DNA of 42,630 nucleotides from Bacteroidales bacterium (GTDB lineage: Bacteria > Bacteroidota > Bacteroidia > Bacteroidales > PUMT01): positions 1-42,630 of the forward strand of contig SLOE01000049.1 of the NCBI GenBank assembly GCA_007132715.1, written 5' to 3'. The position numbers and the translations under genes are program-made. Every line of letters starts with the position of its first letter. Position 1 is the stretch's first letter. Shown one piece after another: positions 18,001 to 25,926 of this stretch. Under the pieces are notes generated by a model that was not told the DNA's origin, searched no databases, and saw nothing but the letters and a program-made list of their open reading frames with translations.

Positions 18001-18491
18001 TTCAGGTTTGAATTGACTATCACATCCTGGTTGTTGCCGAAACTGACTCCCCTGGAGATGCTTCCGCTGCGCATCAGCGTTTCCTCCCTCCACAGATCAC
18101 CGGGGATGACCGGGGGACTGTAACGATGCAGGCGGGGGAACTCATCGTCGCGACTTACAGGAATGATGATGGTGGTATCTTTTCTGCTTGCAGTCATGGC
18201 CGGGTCAAGTGTATACACACGGTACCTGGCCGCAAGGGTTTTTCCCCGGTAAGGGAAGCCTTTATCAAAAACAAGCCGGGAGTTCAGGGGGTCGGCAGTG
18301 TAGAGGGTGTCGCTGACCGGTTGTCCGTGCTCCGTAGCCAGCTCAATCGTGCCGGAAACGATCCTGGCCGTATCGAGTATGACAGTATCGCTGTCCGCTC
18401 TAAACACCCTCTCCCGCAGGCCTGACAGCTCCTGGGCAAACAGGCCTGCCGGCAGGAAGAGGATCAGTATTTTTATAAATAGATTTTTCAA
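15003..18491 (-). CDS. Very large outer-membrane beta-barrel protein of unknown function
   Basis: 1162 residues. It starts at a TTG (18491): no in-frame ATG exists before an upstream stop, and this start gives a clean signal peptide (about 1-19, ending GLFAQ). About 90 residues of beta-rich prelude are followed by a conserved block at about 125-330 (GSISRGVSFGNNQD, LQLSGKLDDNINIVASISDQNIPLQPEG, FDRVFIQLYND, LTAGDF, then SNNELFIIVLAGSERVFVDG and YVIDYNLAEITFT). The C-terminal half alternates short amphipathic strands and turns, with aromatic strand ends, finishing in VRAYF, a typical outer-membrane last strand. I do not recognise a named protein. It faces the sprE-porX-tsaE-ald operon convergently. 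It could be a T9SS-associated surface protein or a transport barrel; no catalytic motif is visible. Confidence 0.75.
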   Translation of the reverse strand: MKNLFIKILILFLPAGLFAQELSGLRERVFRADSDTVILDTARIVSGTIELATEHGQPVSDTLYTADPLNSRLVFDKGFPYRGKTLAARYRVYTLDPAMTASRKDTTIIIPVSRDDEFPRLHRYSPPVIPGDLWREETLMRSGSISRGVSFGNNQDVIVNSNLNLQLSGKLDDNINIVASISDQNIPLQPEGYSMQIHEFDRVFIQLYNDNLALTAGDFGVSGGGGILLPLERKAQGLQFSSVTEPDSGPFTEISNSATAAIARGRYTRNSFTGSEGNQGPYKLTGSNNELFIIVLAGSERVFVDGRLMTRGIDGHYVIDYNLAEITFTSNMPINKDRRIIVEFEYSDRNYSRYMLSNSTSLKTGNGNYFINIFSEHDAKNQPLLQELSEEETELLASVGDSLHRAWIPRVDSVEFRNDVVLYEKTDTIVNGVMYTIYRHSVDPDRAFYRPGFSRVGENRGNYRQVRSAANGRVFAWTAPVNGVPSGTHEPVTLLVTPRKQQVVSMGGSNRLTGNTDASFELAVSNNDMNTFSPLDNEDNIGMAFRTAIDRVIPLSAEGRSFAGGIDYEFAGSSFNTTERYKPPEYERDWNLSGLRGAADEHNVGWHAGYSGNISYARYRGEYLSLPGLYTGWRNSLDAYAMAAGFDGNLSLSYLNTATPDALTGFMRHEAELARPVWRLILGIRSEGEDNRREEKSAGTLLPSSFNFHQREVFLKNRDTATFHFRTAYREREDRLPANGRMEHYSLAREVSAGFVAVPAAGNRLSAGINHRTLEVGGNTFSDVQPAPTTPAKGKPENSLNGRLEADLSGLQGAIRGNLFYETGSGLEMKKDYMFIEVARGQGTHTWTDYNENGIKELDEFEPAAFPDQANYIRVMVPTDDFVRIRSGQFSQTLRLGAPPSWQDSNGVRRVVSLFSNNAAYQTGYKTSGSGLIGISPFHADLADSNLLNLSSSFRNNLSFRSRNRRFALEYLHQDNRSRNLLVNGLESRSDRSDALHGRYEHSPLVTYTGRIEAGTRISVSEYFPGRDFEIEATSARAGISVQPGHLFQTSLHIEHRKQNNRPGNETAEHKKLGAGLSYTVPSRGNITAGADYYYIEFAGRVNTPLAWEMLGGLRPGSNLVLNVQWQQTIAGNMQLSLTYNGRTSSGGTFIHTGGMQVRAYF

Positions 18492-18622
18492 AGAGGCGCA
18501 GCTTGGTATTTTGTTCGTGCACTATTTGACTTTATTGACCTTTTCGGCTCTGTATCACACGGCTTGTGGCAGTAGAAATAACGAAAATAATAACAAATAG
18601 GTACATGTTTTTACAGATCACC

Positions 18623-18654
18623 TTTGAATTATTGAATTTCTGCGACTAACTTTG
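18623..18654 (+). promoter_or_regulatory. Promoter for the PAP2 phosphatase gene
   Basis: TTTG at 18623-18626, a 20-nt spacer, then TAACTTTG at 18647-18654: one of the best matches to the Bacteroidota promoter in the window. The ATG is 82 nt downstream. Confidence 0.6.
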
Positions 18655-18736
18655 CCCGGAGCCTTCAGCTTAGCCTGATCATACATATATTAAACGATCC
18701 CGGAATATTGCCAAAAGCACTAATCTGCACTAATCT

Positions 18737-19636
18737 ATGAGGAATTATCTGACAATTTTGCTTTTTGGGCTCACTGTCATATTCTTTAACGCCTATGGAA
18801 AAGAACCAGGTGCAGGGATATTACTGCAAGAGATCAATATGTCAGGAACTCCCCTGCATGACAGTATTTTCCTTTATGGCGAACAGAGTGCCTTTGCAGA
18901 AAACGCCGGAGAAAGATCAACTGACAGTTTGCCGGTAAGAAGGTATTTTGCCAATTATCTGTTAATACCATACAATGCCGGGCTGGAGATCATCAGAACA
19001 GACGAGGAGGGTTTGTCAAGAAACATTTTTGTTCTGTGTGTTATGGCAACTACACTGGCTATGGACCAGGCCATAAGGGATCTTGTGCAGGAGAGAATAT
19101 ATGCCGGAGAAAATTTCGCAATAAGATTTCTCAATGATGCAGGCAACAGAAAGTACTTCCTGCCCGTATTTGCCGGCGCCTATGGAATAAGCATCGTAAC
19201 AAAAGACAGGTATTTTCACGATACTATGCTGCTTTCTTTCCAATCTCTGGTGGTAAGTCTTGGCTTTTCCGAACTTTTAAAAAACACTGTTTCAAGAAGC
19301 CGCCCCTACGACAGTCCGGATGATCCGTTTAGAAGAGAAAAAGGGCATGAAGCTTTCGTTTCGGGTCATGCGGTTGGTATGTGGTCAGTTATGACTGTGC
19401 TTGCAGGCAGATATCCAAAATTAAGGCACGGAGCCTATGGATTTGCAACTGCCGTTTCATTAGCCAGGGTATACAGAGATGCACACTGGACATCTGACAT
19501 TGTAATGGGGTCTCTTATTGGTTACGGGATTGGTAGTCTGACTTTAAAGCTTGCGTATTCACCTGAAAATAATCTAACCATAACACCCTTTACTGATGGT
19601 ATGGTGCAGGGAGCTTCCCTGAGAATGAATTTCTGA
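18737..19636 (+). CDS. PAP2-superfamily membrane phosphatase
   Basis: 299 residues. A signal/anchor segment occupies residues 1-20 and several hydrophobic stretches follow (about 96-112, 142-155, 165-180, 232-245, 255-270). The three PAP2 motifs are complete: K182-x6-R189P190, SGH at 209-211, and R244-x5-H250-x3-D254. These enzymes hydrolyse lipid phosphates such as phosphatidic acid or undecaprenyl pyrophosphate at the membrane. Its place at the start of a capsule/O-antigen island suggests a lipid-carrier or lipid A phosphatase role, but substrate cannot be read from sequence. It is convergent with the Stealth gene (14 bp apart). Confidence 0.92.
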   Translation: MRNYLTILLFGLTVIFFNAYGKEPGAGILLQEINMSGTPLHDSIFLYGEQSAFAENAGERSTDSLPVRRYFANYLLIPYNAGLEIIRTDEEGLSRNIFVLCVMATTLAMDQAIRDLVQERIYAGENFAIRFLNDAGNRKYFLPVFAGAYGISIVTKDRYFHDTMLLSFQSLVVSLGFSELLKNTVSRSRPYDSPDDPFRREKGHEAFVSGHAVGMWSVMTVLAGRYPKLRHGAYGFATAVSLARVYRDAHWTSDIVMGSLIGYGIGSLTLKLAYSPENNLTITPFTDGMVQGASLRMNF

Positions 19637-19650
19637 CGGGTCTCTGCAAA

Positions 19651-20670
19651 TCAAGCCTTATTTAGTTGCAGAACAGTCTCCATCCATGAAAACAGTTTCT
19701 CCTGATCCTCTTTTCTGCACATCTCCAGGCTTTGAACACACAGGAATTTTATGCGGGGGTTTTTTTCGCAAAGTCTGATTTTTTTGTCAATATAATTTTT
19801 CGGACGATTAAGCGGCTGCAAATAAGCCAGATCGGGTTTGGTGCTCTGCTTATTACCATCAATAAGCTCCAAATGACTGGATAATGCCGCAAAAACTAAT
19901 TGTTTATGATTACGAAACCGGTATGCAATGTTTTTTTCCAGCAATTCCTTTTTGTCCGAAAAAAATTCTTCAACATTCTTGCGGTGAATTGCATGGGGTG
20001 TATGGCTGTATACGAAATACCTGCACTTCATCCCTAGAGTTGAAGCAGAAAGCCATTGGCCTAAATGAAAGGAAGGTCTGGGCTGATAATCAGGATTGTT
20101 CAGGAGATACTTATTTACAGTCTTCCTGATAAAATCCCATAAGATCCATGGTATGGGTATTGGAGACCATCTTCCGCGCAAGACAGGCCTGTTATTGATG
20201 AACCATTCTTCAGGCTGTATCTTCCTGATTAAAAAGGTATCATCATTGAAATAAACAAAATTGTCGGATAGACCCCTGATCCTCCATAACATGAACTCTA
20301 TGGACCTGGAGTTGAAAGTCGGCAAATATTCTTCAAAATCTCTGAATATTTCAGAATGATCAACAATTCTGACGGAATCTCTCCTTTCGGGGAACCAGGT
20401 CCTGATATCTTCATCCAGGTTTGGGTACTGCCCGTCAGTGACGATAAAGATATTTCTTACAAAAGGTGCAAAAGTCAGGATGGATAAAACACAATATCTG
20501 ATTTCATTGACAGAGGCAAATCGTGTGAGGTTGGCACCGGGATTATTGCGGCGGTCCTGCCCTTTTAAAAAAGGCTCCATTTTTTCCATTAATCGGCGAT
20601 CATTGCCATCAACCCAGGTAATTACAACATCAACAGGAAGGCTTCTCTCGGGACTGGCGTTCGCCGGCAT
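19651..20670 (-). CDS. Stealth-family capsular polysaccharide phosphotransferase
   Basis: 339 residues. It has the Stealth conserved regions in order: CR1 VDVVITWVDGND at 13-24; CR2 with RFASVNEIRYCVLSIL from about 50, then FIVTDGQ at 75-81; FNSRSIEFML at 119-128 followed by FVYFNDDTF at 138-146; and a later HTPHAIHRKNVEEF segment (CR3/CR4 area). Stealth proteins transfer sugar-1-phosphates to build phosphodiester-linked polysaccharides, acting on the cytosolic side. Lysine and phenylalanine are frequent and the DNA is AT-richer than the flanking housekeeping genes. It is divergent from the glycosyltransferase gene, 69 bp apart. Confidence 0.92.
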   Translation of the reverse strand: MPANASPERSLPVDVVITWVDGNDRRLMEKMEPFLKGQDRRNNPGANLTRFASVNEIRYCVLSILTFAPFVRNIFIVTDGQYPNLDEDIRTWFPERRDSVRIVDHSEIFRDFEEYLPTFNSRSIEFMLWRIRGLSDNFVYFNDDTFLIRKIQPEEWFINNRPVLRGRWSPIPIPWILWDFIRKTVNKYLLNNPDYQPRPSFHLGQWLSASTLGMKCRYFVYSHTPHAIHRKNVEEFFSDKKELLEKNIAYRFRNHKQLVFAALSSHLELIDGNKQSTKPDLAYLQPLNRPKNYIDKKIRLCEKNPRIKFLCVQSLEMCRKEDQEKLFSWMETVLQLNKA

Positions 20671-20739
20671 TTTTTATTTTTAAAAGTATTGCTTTTTTTA
20701 CATTTTTTACCAATTTAGCTCTGAATTAATTTACCAGGT

Positions 20740-21588
20740 ATGACAAGCTGCAATCAAAAAAAGATCGGAGTGATATCCATGGCGCGGAACGATCGCTTTT
20801 TTGCCGATAAATGGATTGATTATTACGGACTGCAGCTTGGCCCGGAAAACCTGTTCCTGATCCTGGACGGACATGATCAGCCCTTACCTGAACAGCACAG
20901 AAGCATAAATGTGCTGCAACTGCCACACCGTACATTCAGCAGGGCGAAAGGAGACCGTAACCGTGCAAGACTGGTCTCACACCTTGCCAGGGCATTGTTT
21001 CACAGGTATGAGATCATAATCGCCCATGATATTGATGAGTTCCTGGTTATTGACCCCGATCAGGATCAAACACTTGCCGAATACCTTCAGCGTCCAGTAC
21101 GATCAGCCTCTCTTTCTGCCCTGGGATTGGATGTGGGGCAGCATCTTGAGCGTGAATCGCCGATTGACCCGAAACGCCCGTTTCTGGAACAGAGAAGTTT
21201 TGCGCATGTATCAGCCAGGTACACCAAACCTGTTGTAGCTGCCACTCCGCTTACATGGGGCTCAGGATTTCACCGCGTCAAAGGCAGGAACTTCCGGATC
21301 GATCCGAATTTGTTCCTGTTTCATTTTGGCATGGTTGATCATAATATCTCCAGGGATAAGACCGGTGATCAGACACTACTGAAAGCTGGCTGGTCAGGGC
21401 ATCTTGACAGAAGGAACCAGCTCTTTGACCTGATCTTAAAAAAGACTGCTGTTGACGGTGATGAGTTCTTCAGGACTGCGAGGAGGAGACAGAGTCTTTT
21501 CCGTCCCTTTTTTGCACTGAATAAACCGGGGATGTTAAGTGAAAAACCGGTCGTTAAAATTCCTGAAAGGTTCAGGTCAATACTGTAA
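20740..21588 (+). CDS. Glycosyltransferase family 2-like protein
   Basis: 282 residues. The N-terminus (IGVISMARNDRFFADKWIDYY) and the acidic AHDIDEFLV motif at 95-103 fit the GT-A-like proteins grouped as glycosyltransferase family 2/DUF-type: the DID/DE pair would bind the metal and nucleotide sugar. Between them is LILDGHDQP. A later HRVKGRNFRIDPNLFLFHFGMVD segment resembles the acceptor side of such enzymes. No signal peptide or membrane segment is seen, so it is likely cytosolic or peripheral. It is 10 bp before the FkbM remnant, in a probable two-gene unit. Sugar donor and acceptor cannot be named. Confidence 0.8.
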   Translation: MTSCNQKKIGVISMARNDRFFADKWIDYYGLQLGPENLFLILDGHDQPLPEQHRSINVLQLPHRTFSRAKGDRNRARLVSHLARALFHRYEIIIAHDIDEFLVIDPDQDQTLAEYLQRPVRSASLSALGLDVGQHLERESPIDPKRPFLEQRSFAHVSARYTKPVVAATPLTWGSGFHRVKGRNFRIDPNLFLFHFGMVDHNISRDKTGDQTLLKAGWSGHLDRRNQLFDLILKKTAVDGDEFFRTARRRQSLFRPFFALNKPGMLSEKPVVKIPERFRSIL

Positions 21589-21598
21589 GCAGAAAAAT

Positions 21599-22142
21599 AT
21601 GAGCCTGTTATTTCGACTTAAAAAGTGTTATACAAAGGTCTTATTTAATTTAAGCGCATCAGAAAATTTTTTCTATCTGGCTTATTACAAATTCTTTTAC
21701 AGCCCGAAACGTGGATCAATCGCAGTATAAACTGGCAATCAGCAACGAACGTTGGGCTACCGGGTTGGCAAGCTTCAACAGGGAGGTGTTGGTGAAGAAA
21801 ATTGAGGATGGAAGCCTCCTGAAGCATATCCGCAGGCAAGGGATTATCCTTCCTGAAAATGAGGATGACATAATTGCTGCAGATGAAGTTCCTACAATCA
21901 GTCCCGAAACACTGTTGAAAAAGTTCAGCAAGGGGTGTTTTAAGTTATTGGCGATAGACACGGAGGGCTTTGATTATGAAATATTAAAGATGCTTGATTT
22001 AGGAAGGGTTTCCCCTGAAGTGATACTTTATGAGGAAGTCAACCTTGATGTAAAAAAAGCCCGGGATTGCCGGAAATATTTAGAACAACATGGGTATTCC
22101 TGCCGCGCCACCGGCAAAGATGTTCTTGCTGTTAAAATATAA
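21599..22142 (+). pseudogene. FkbM-family methyltransferase, internally deleted and frame-shifted
   Basis: Two pieces of one gene lie in different frames. From ATG 21599 a frame reads MSLLFRLKKCYTK... to FFYSPKRGSIAV and stops near 21730. From 21711, in another frame, YKLAISNERWATGLASFNRE runs to 22142. The second piece has FkbM C-terminal marks: ISNERWATGL, VPTISPETLL, LLAIDTEGFDYEILK and VILYEE. In complete relatives the two parts are separated by roughly 100 residues carrying the SAM-binding VGANDG-type loop; here they meet directly. The simplest reading is a deletion of the SAM motif with loss of frame. An assembly error or a second functional start at 21711 is possible but would still lack SAM motif I. 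It follows the glycosyltransferase by 10 bp. Confidence 0.72.
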
Positions 22143-22366
22143 GAACATATTCAAAAACCGGATATACCCTGTGTGTCGAAGAGAACTGTTAAGTGTTTTG
22201 CTGGCTTGAGATTCTTCCAATGTTTTAGTAATTTTATCCTGTTGCATGCCCTGTTGGCTTGCCAACTAATTCAAATATAGCTACATAAGTTAAGGCGCAA
22301 CATTTTTGGTAAGAGTCGCCCCCCGAAAATATTGCCAACTGTGCTCTATACATATAAACTATCCAT

Positions 22367-23890
22367 ATGATTCGTTTGCAGGTATTTTTTTTAGTGGTTA
22401 CGATTTTTAGTTGTTGCAGTCTCACTGCTCAAGGCATACGTGAAAGGCTTAACAATGAGATTAGTGTTTACTCAACTATCGGCACTGACAGGAATCAGGC
22501 TTTTTGGCTTACCCATAATCGTTTCGGGATGTTTGATGATGCCAGTGCCAATGCCCTGACAATGCTTTCCAGCGAGCTGAGAGTCAACAAGGAAAAAATA
22601 TTTGATATCGGAGGAGGCATTGATGTGGTGGCCAGGGCCTCCGAAGGATCATCAATCTATCTGCATCAGGCATATATTGAGGCCAAAACAGGGTTTTTAT
22701 ATTTTAACGCCGGGCGGATGGAGTCAACTCATGGTATCACTTTTGGGGAATTATCATCCGGCTCAATGGGAATAAGCCGTAATGCCATGCCTATACCAAA
22801 GGTCTCAGCATACGTCCCCGATTTCCAGGAAGTACCCTACTCTTTTGGGTGGCTGGAGTTCAAGGGGCACTTTGCCCATGGCTGGCTGGAGAATGAAAGG
22901 TTTGCCAGTAACGCCTATTTCCACGACAAATCAGCTTATCTGCAAACCGGCGGTAATTCCGGATTTAAGTTATACCTGGGACTTGTACATATGGCCATAT
23001 GGGGAGGGGAATCACCGCGGCACGGCCCTCTTCCATCAGGCCTTTCAGATTTTATCAGCGTTACTATGGCTAAAGGTGGTGATGAAGATGCTCCGACAGG
23101 TGACCAGTTAAACGCACTGGGGTTTCATACCGGGGTATGGGATTGGGGTTTGAAGGCTGATCTGGGTGAAACGGATCTGCATATCTACTATCAGCATAAC
23201 TTTACTGATCATTCGGGCCAGACCTATAAGAATAAGGCTGACGGGCTTTGGGGACTGGGGATTAGCAATCCGTTTTCCAGCAGTTACATAACAGGCCTTC
23301 TTTATGAGGTGTTATATACAAAACACCAATCAGGGCCGGGATTATCAGACCCCGGTCCGCATGACTGGCCACCATTCTGTGAACAACCAAACTGTGGCTT
23401 TCCCTACGGTGGTCGCGATAATTACTATAACAACGGGGTTTATCGCTCCGGGCACTCTTACTATGGGATGTCTATCGGGACCCCATTCTTTTTAACAGAT
23501 TATCAGCTGAATAAAGTAGATCCCGATGCAAGGACATATAGTTCCCAGTTTTTTGTCAGTAACAGGAATGTTGCACACCACTTTGGCATGAACGGGATAA
23601 TTTCGGAAAATTTATCATACAGGCTTTTAACTTCGTATGTTCAATATTTTGGCACCTACCAGGGCTTAAACCTTGGTCAGACATTTGGTTATTTTGATCC
23701 GGCCAATGACCCTGAGGAATATTTTTTTAATCCTGCTCAAAAGCAATGGTATTTTATGCTCGAAACAAAATGGGGGCTCAGGAAAACAGATAATATTGAA
23801 TTTACAGTTACTTTAGCTGCCGATAAAGGAGACCTGTTCAATAATATCGGGATTATGGCAGGGGTATCATGGGACATTGGAGCAAAATAG
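22367..23890 (+). CDS. Capsule assembly Wzi-family outer-membrane protein
   Basis: 507 residues with a signal peptide (about 1-21, ending LTAQG). The body is a run of amphipathic strands rich in Gly and aromatics, as in the 18-stranded Wzi barrel that binds capsule polysaccharide at the cell surface. Fitting segments are TDRNQAFWLTHNRFG near 40, LYFNAGRMESTHGITFGELSSGSMGIS, VPYSFGWLEFKGHFAHGW, YLGLVHMAIWGGESPRHGPLP and MLETKWGLRKTDNIEFT near the end. The last strand ends VSWDIGAK rather than in a terminal aromatic. It lies inside the glycan island, just before the O-antigen ligase gene, which supports the role. Confidence 0.87.
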   Translation: MIRLQVFFLVVTIFSCCSLTAQGIRERLNNEISVYSTIGTDRNQAFWLTHNRFGMFDDASANALTMLSSELRVNKEKIFDIGGGIDVVARASEGSSIYLHQAYIEAKTGFLYFNAGRMESTHGITFGELSSGSMGISRNAMPIPKVSAYVPDFQEVPYSFGWLEFKGHFAHGWLENERFASNAYFHDKSAYLQTGGNSGFKLYLGLVHMAIWGGESPRHGPLPSGLSDFISVTMAKGGDEDAPTGDQLNALGFHTGVWDWGLKADLGETDLHIYYQHNFTDHSGQTYKNKADGLWGLGISNPFSSSYITGLLYEVLYTKHQSGPGLSDPGPHDWPPFCEQPNCGFPYGGRDNYYNNGVYRSGHSYYGMSIGTPFFLTDYQLNKVDPDARTYSSQFFVSNRNVAHHFGMNGIISENLSYRLLTSYVQYFGTYQGLNLGQTFGYFDPANDPEEYFFNPAQKQWYFMLETKWGLRKTDNIEFTVTLAADKGDLFNNIGIMAGVSWDIGAK

Positions 23891-23986
23891 TATTAAAGCT
23901 GTACCTATACTGATAACAATATGCAGGATTTTGTCATATTGCACATATACCGGTTATTACGCAAATAATTCCCAGGCTCAGGTTGT

Positions 23987-25567
23987 ATGATGGCTCAAGT
24001 TAACATATCAAGAAGATCAGTTCATTTCTGGATCTACTATTTTGGTTTGTGCCTGCTTGTTATATCCCTGCCTGCTTCTCGCTTTATGTTAACCATGAGT
24101 TTGATGCTGCTCTCCGTGAACTGGCTGGCAGAGGCTAACTTCAGGGAAAGGATCAAAAAATATTTATCCAGTAAGCCTGCCATAGCTTTTACCTTGATAT
24201 TTGGATTAAATGCATTGGGATTGCTATGGTCGAAGGATCCTGGTTATGCATTTAACAATGATCTCCTGGTTAAATTACCGGCGCTCTTTATGCCCGTAAT
24301 TTTTGTTACATCACCAATGCCGGACATAAAAAAAATCCGGATATTATTACTGCTGTTTATCTCGTCGGTTGTAACTGTTTCTTTTATCGGATTATCGGTA
24401 AGGATCTTTCAATCACCTGTTGATTTCAGGGAAGCATCTCCATTTGTGCCATCAATATATTATAGTATGATGCTTCTTTTGGCAGCTTTTCAGTTACCCT
24501 TATTAATAAAACAGATCAGCGACAACAGGATTTTGTATTTTATATGCCTGGCCATTTCCGGCTGGTTGATCTTCTTTCTTTTTTATCTGAGGTCATTGTC
24601 CGGGTTAGCATCTTTATCAGGTGTTTTATTATTCCTGTCAGTCCTTATTATCAAGAGCCACAGGAGTGCTTTTCTTAAGATATCGTTTACATCTGTTCTT
24701 ATACTTCTGTTTGGTTTCGCATTATGGTTATCAGCAAATATGTATAAACGAACTCATCTTGAGGCTGAAACAGATTATCATGCATTACAGGAATACACCT
24801 TACAGGGGAACAGATACTTCCATGATACTACAAACATACTGAGAGAAAATGGTCATCTTGTCTATATCTACATAGCAGACGATGAGTTAAAAGATGTATG
24901 GAATGAGAAAAGCGAACTGGATTATTACGGGCATGATCTATCCGATAACCATTTGAGGCACACTTTGTACAGATACATGTCCTCAAAAGGGCTCAGGAAA
25001 GACAAACAGGGGTTCACCTACCTTACTGATAGTGATATACAGGCTGTTGAAAAAGGGACAACCAATCACCTGTACGTCAAATGGCCGGGAATGTTTATCA
25101 GGGTCCATCAAATGATGATGGGTGTCTATATTTATAAAAAGACCTCATATACAAACCCTGCCTGGAGCGTATTGACTGAAAGAATTGATCTTTGGAGGGC
25201 TTCCTGGCAGGCATTTATTAAATACCCTTTGCTGGGATGGGGTACCGGAAGTATATTGCACGCTGTGGAATATGGTTTGGAAAAAAATGATTCTGCGTTA
25301 ACAGGGGAAAATATGAAGCCTCACAATCAGTACATATACATCTTGCTGAACATGGGGTTATTCGGATTAGTTGTTACTGTATTATTATACTCATTTATAA
25401 TAATGAGAACCAAAGTGTATAGAATATTTATCTACAATGTATTTATAATAGTTAGTACCATAAATTTCCTTGCTAATAACTCTCTGGAAAGCCAGGTCGG
25501 TCATAGTTTTTTTGTGTTTTTTACACTCTTTTATTGCTTTCATTATCCCCGGCGTAAAACTGAATGA
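23987..25567 (+). CDS. O-antigen ligase/polymerase family membrane protein
   Basis: 526 residues with about ten or more membrane segments: roughly eight in residues 15-250, a large soluble loop at about 255-415, and further segments at 450-475 and 480-520. The loop ends in YPLLGWGTGS and KPHNQYIYILLNMGLFGL (His near 445), the Wzy_C/WaaL signature. Such proteins join or polymerise undecaprenol-linked glycans on the periplasmic face. Ligase and polymerase cannot be separated from sequence alone. Two adjacent ATGs (23987, 23990) are possible starts. The DNA is clearly AT-rich, and no transporter (Wzx or ABC) is visible beside it, so the island is incomplete within the window. Confidence 0.9.
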   Translation: MMAQVNISRRSVHFWIYYFGLCLLVISLPASRFMLTMSLMLLSVNWLAEANFRERIKKYLSSKPAIAFTLIFGLNALGLLWSKDPGYAFNNDLLVKLPALFMPVIFVTSPMPDIKKIRILLLLFISSVVTVSFIGLSVRIFQSPVDFREASPFVPSIYYSMMLLLAAFQLPLLIKQISDNRILYFICLAISGWLIFFLFYLRSLSGLASLSGVLLFLSVLIIKSHRSAFLKISFTSVLILLFGFALWLSANMYKRTHLEAETDYHALQEYTLQGNRYFHDTTNILRENGHLVYIYIADDELKDVWNEKSELDYYGHDLSDNHLRHTLYRYMSSKGLRKDKQGFTYLTDSDIQAVEKGTTNHLYVKWPGMFIRVHQMMMGVYIYKKTSYTNPAWSVLTERIDLWRASWQAFIKYPLLGWGTGSILHAVEYGLEKNDSALTGENMKPHNQYIYILLNMGLFGLVVTVLLYSFIIMRTKVYRIFIYNVFIIVSTINFLANNSLESQVGHSFFVFFTLFYCFHYPRRKTE

Positions 25568-25926
25568 ATATTTTTCAGTGAGAGACGAGCCTTGCAAACA
25601 GGGCATCTTCGAAAGGTATCTGAATTAAGGTGCCGGAGTTCCTGGTATCATTGTTGATAAAATGATGATATCTTGAATAATGCTCAACTTCTGTTATTAT
25701 TCATATTTTCTTTTCTTTGTAATGCCTTGTATTGTTGCGAGTGGTGATGACAGTAACCCTTTGATTATTAGCGATCAGGCAGCAGGGTGCCCGGACAGGA
25801 AACAGTTTAACAATTATTTAATATCACGTGCCCCGGTTTTTTATTACCGGAAGTTAACTTTGTAATCTCTTTCCAGAAATTTATCAATATCTGAATAAAA
25901 TTTTTATTAACCCTTAAATTTTAACT
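25568..25926. other. Intergenic region between O-antigen ligase and TonB receptor genes
   Basis: About 360 bp, AT-rich, with no convincing gene. A 61-codon frame at 25680-25865 has no recognisable domain and runs into the promoter of the next gene. The only clear element is the TAACTTTG box at 25855-25862. No terminator hairpin was found after the ligase gene. Confidence 0.5.
25855..25862 (+). promoter_or_regulatory. -7 box upstream of the TonB-dependent receptor gene
   Basis: TAACTTTG matches TAnnTTTG, 64 nt before the ATG at 25927. A T-run about 20 nt upstream could serve as a weak -33 element. Confidence 0.5.

Noticed and set aside
19644-19671. Hairpin between the PAP2 and Stealth genes as a terminator
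   Set aside because: Only a 6-bp stem with a 16-nt loop and no T-run.
25680-25865. Possible 61-residue secreted peptide
   Set aside because: Weak hydrophobic start, no conserved motif, and its end overlaps the promoter box of the next gene.
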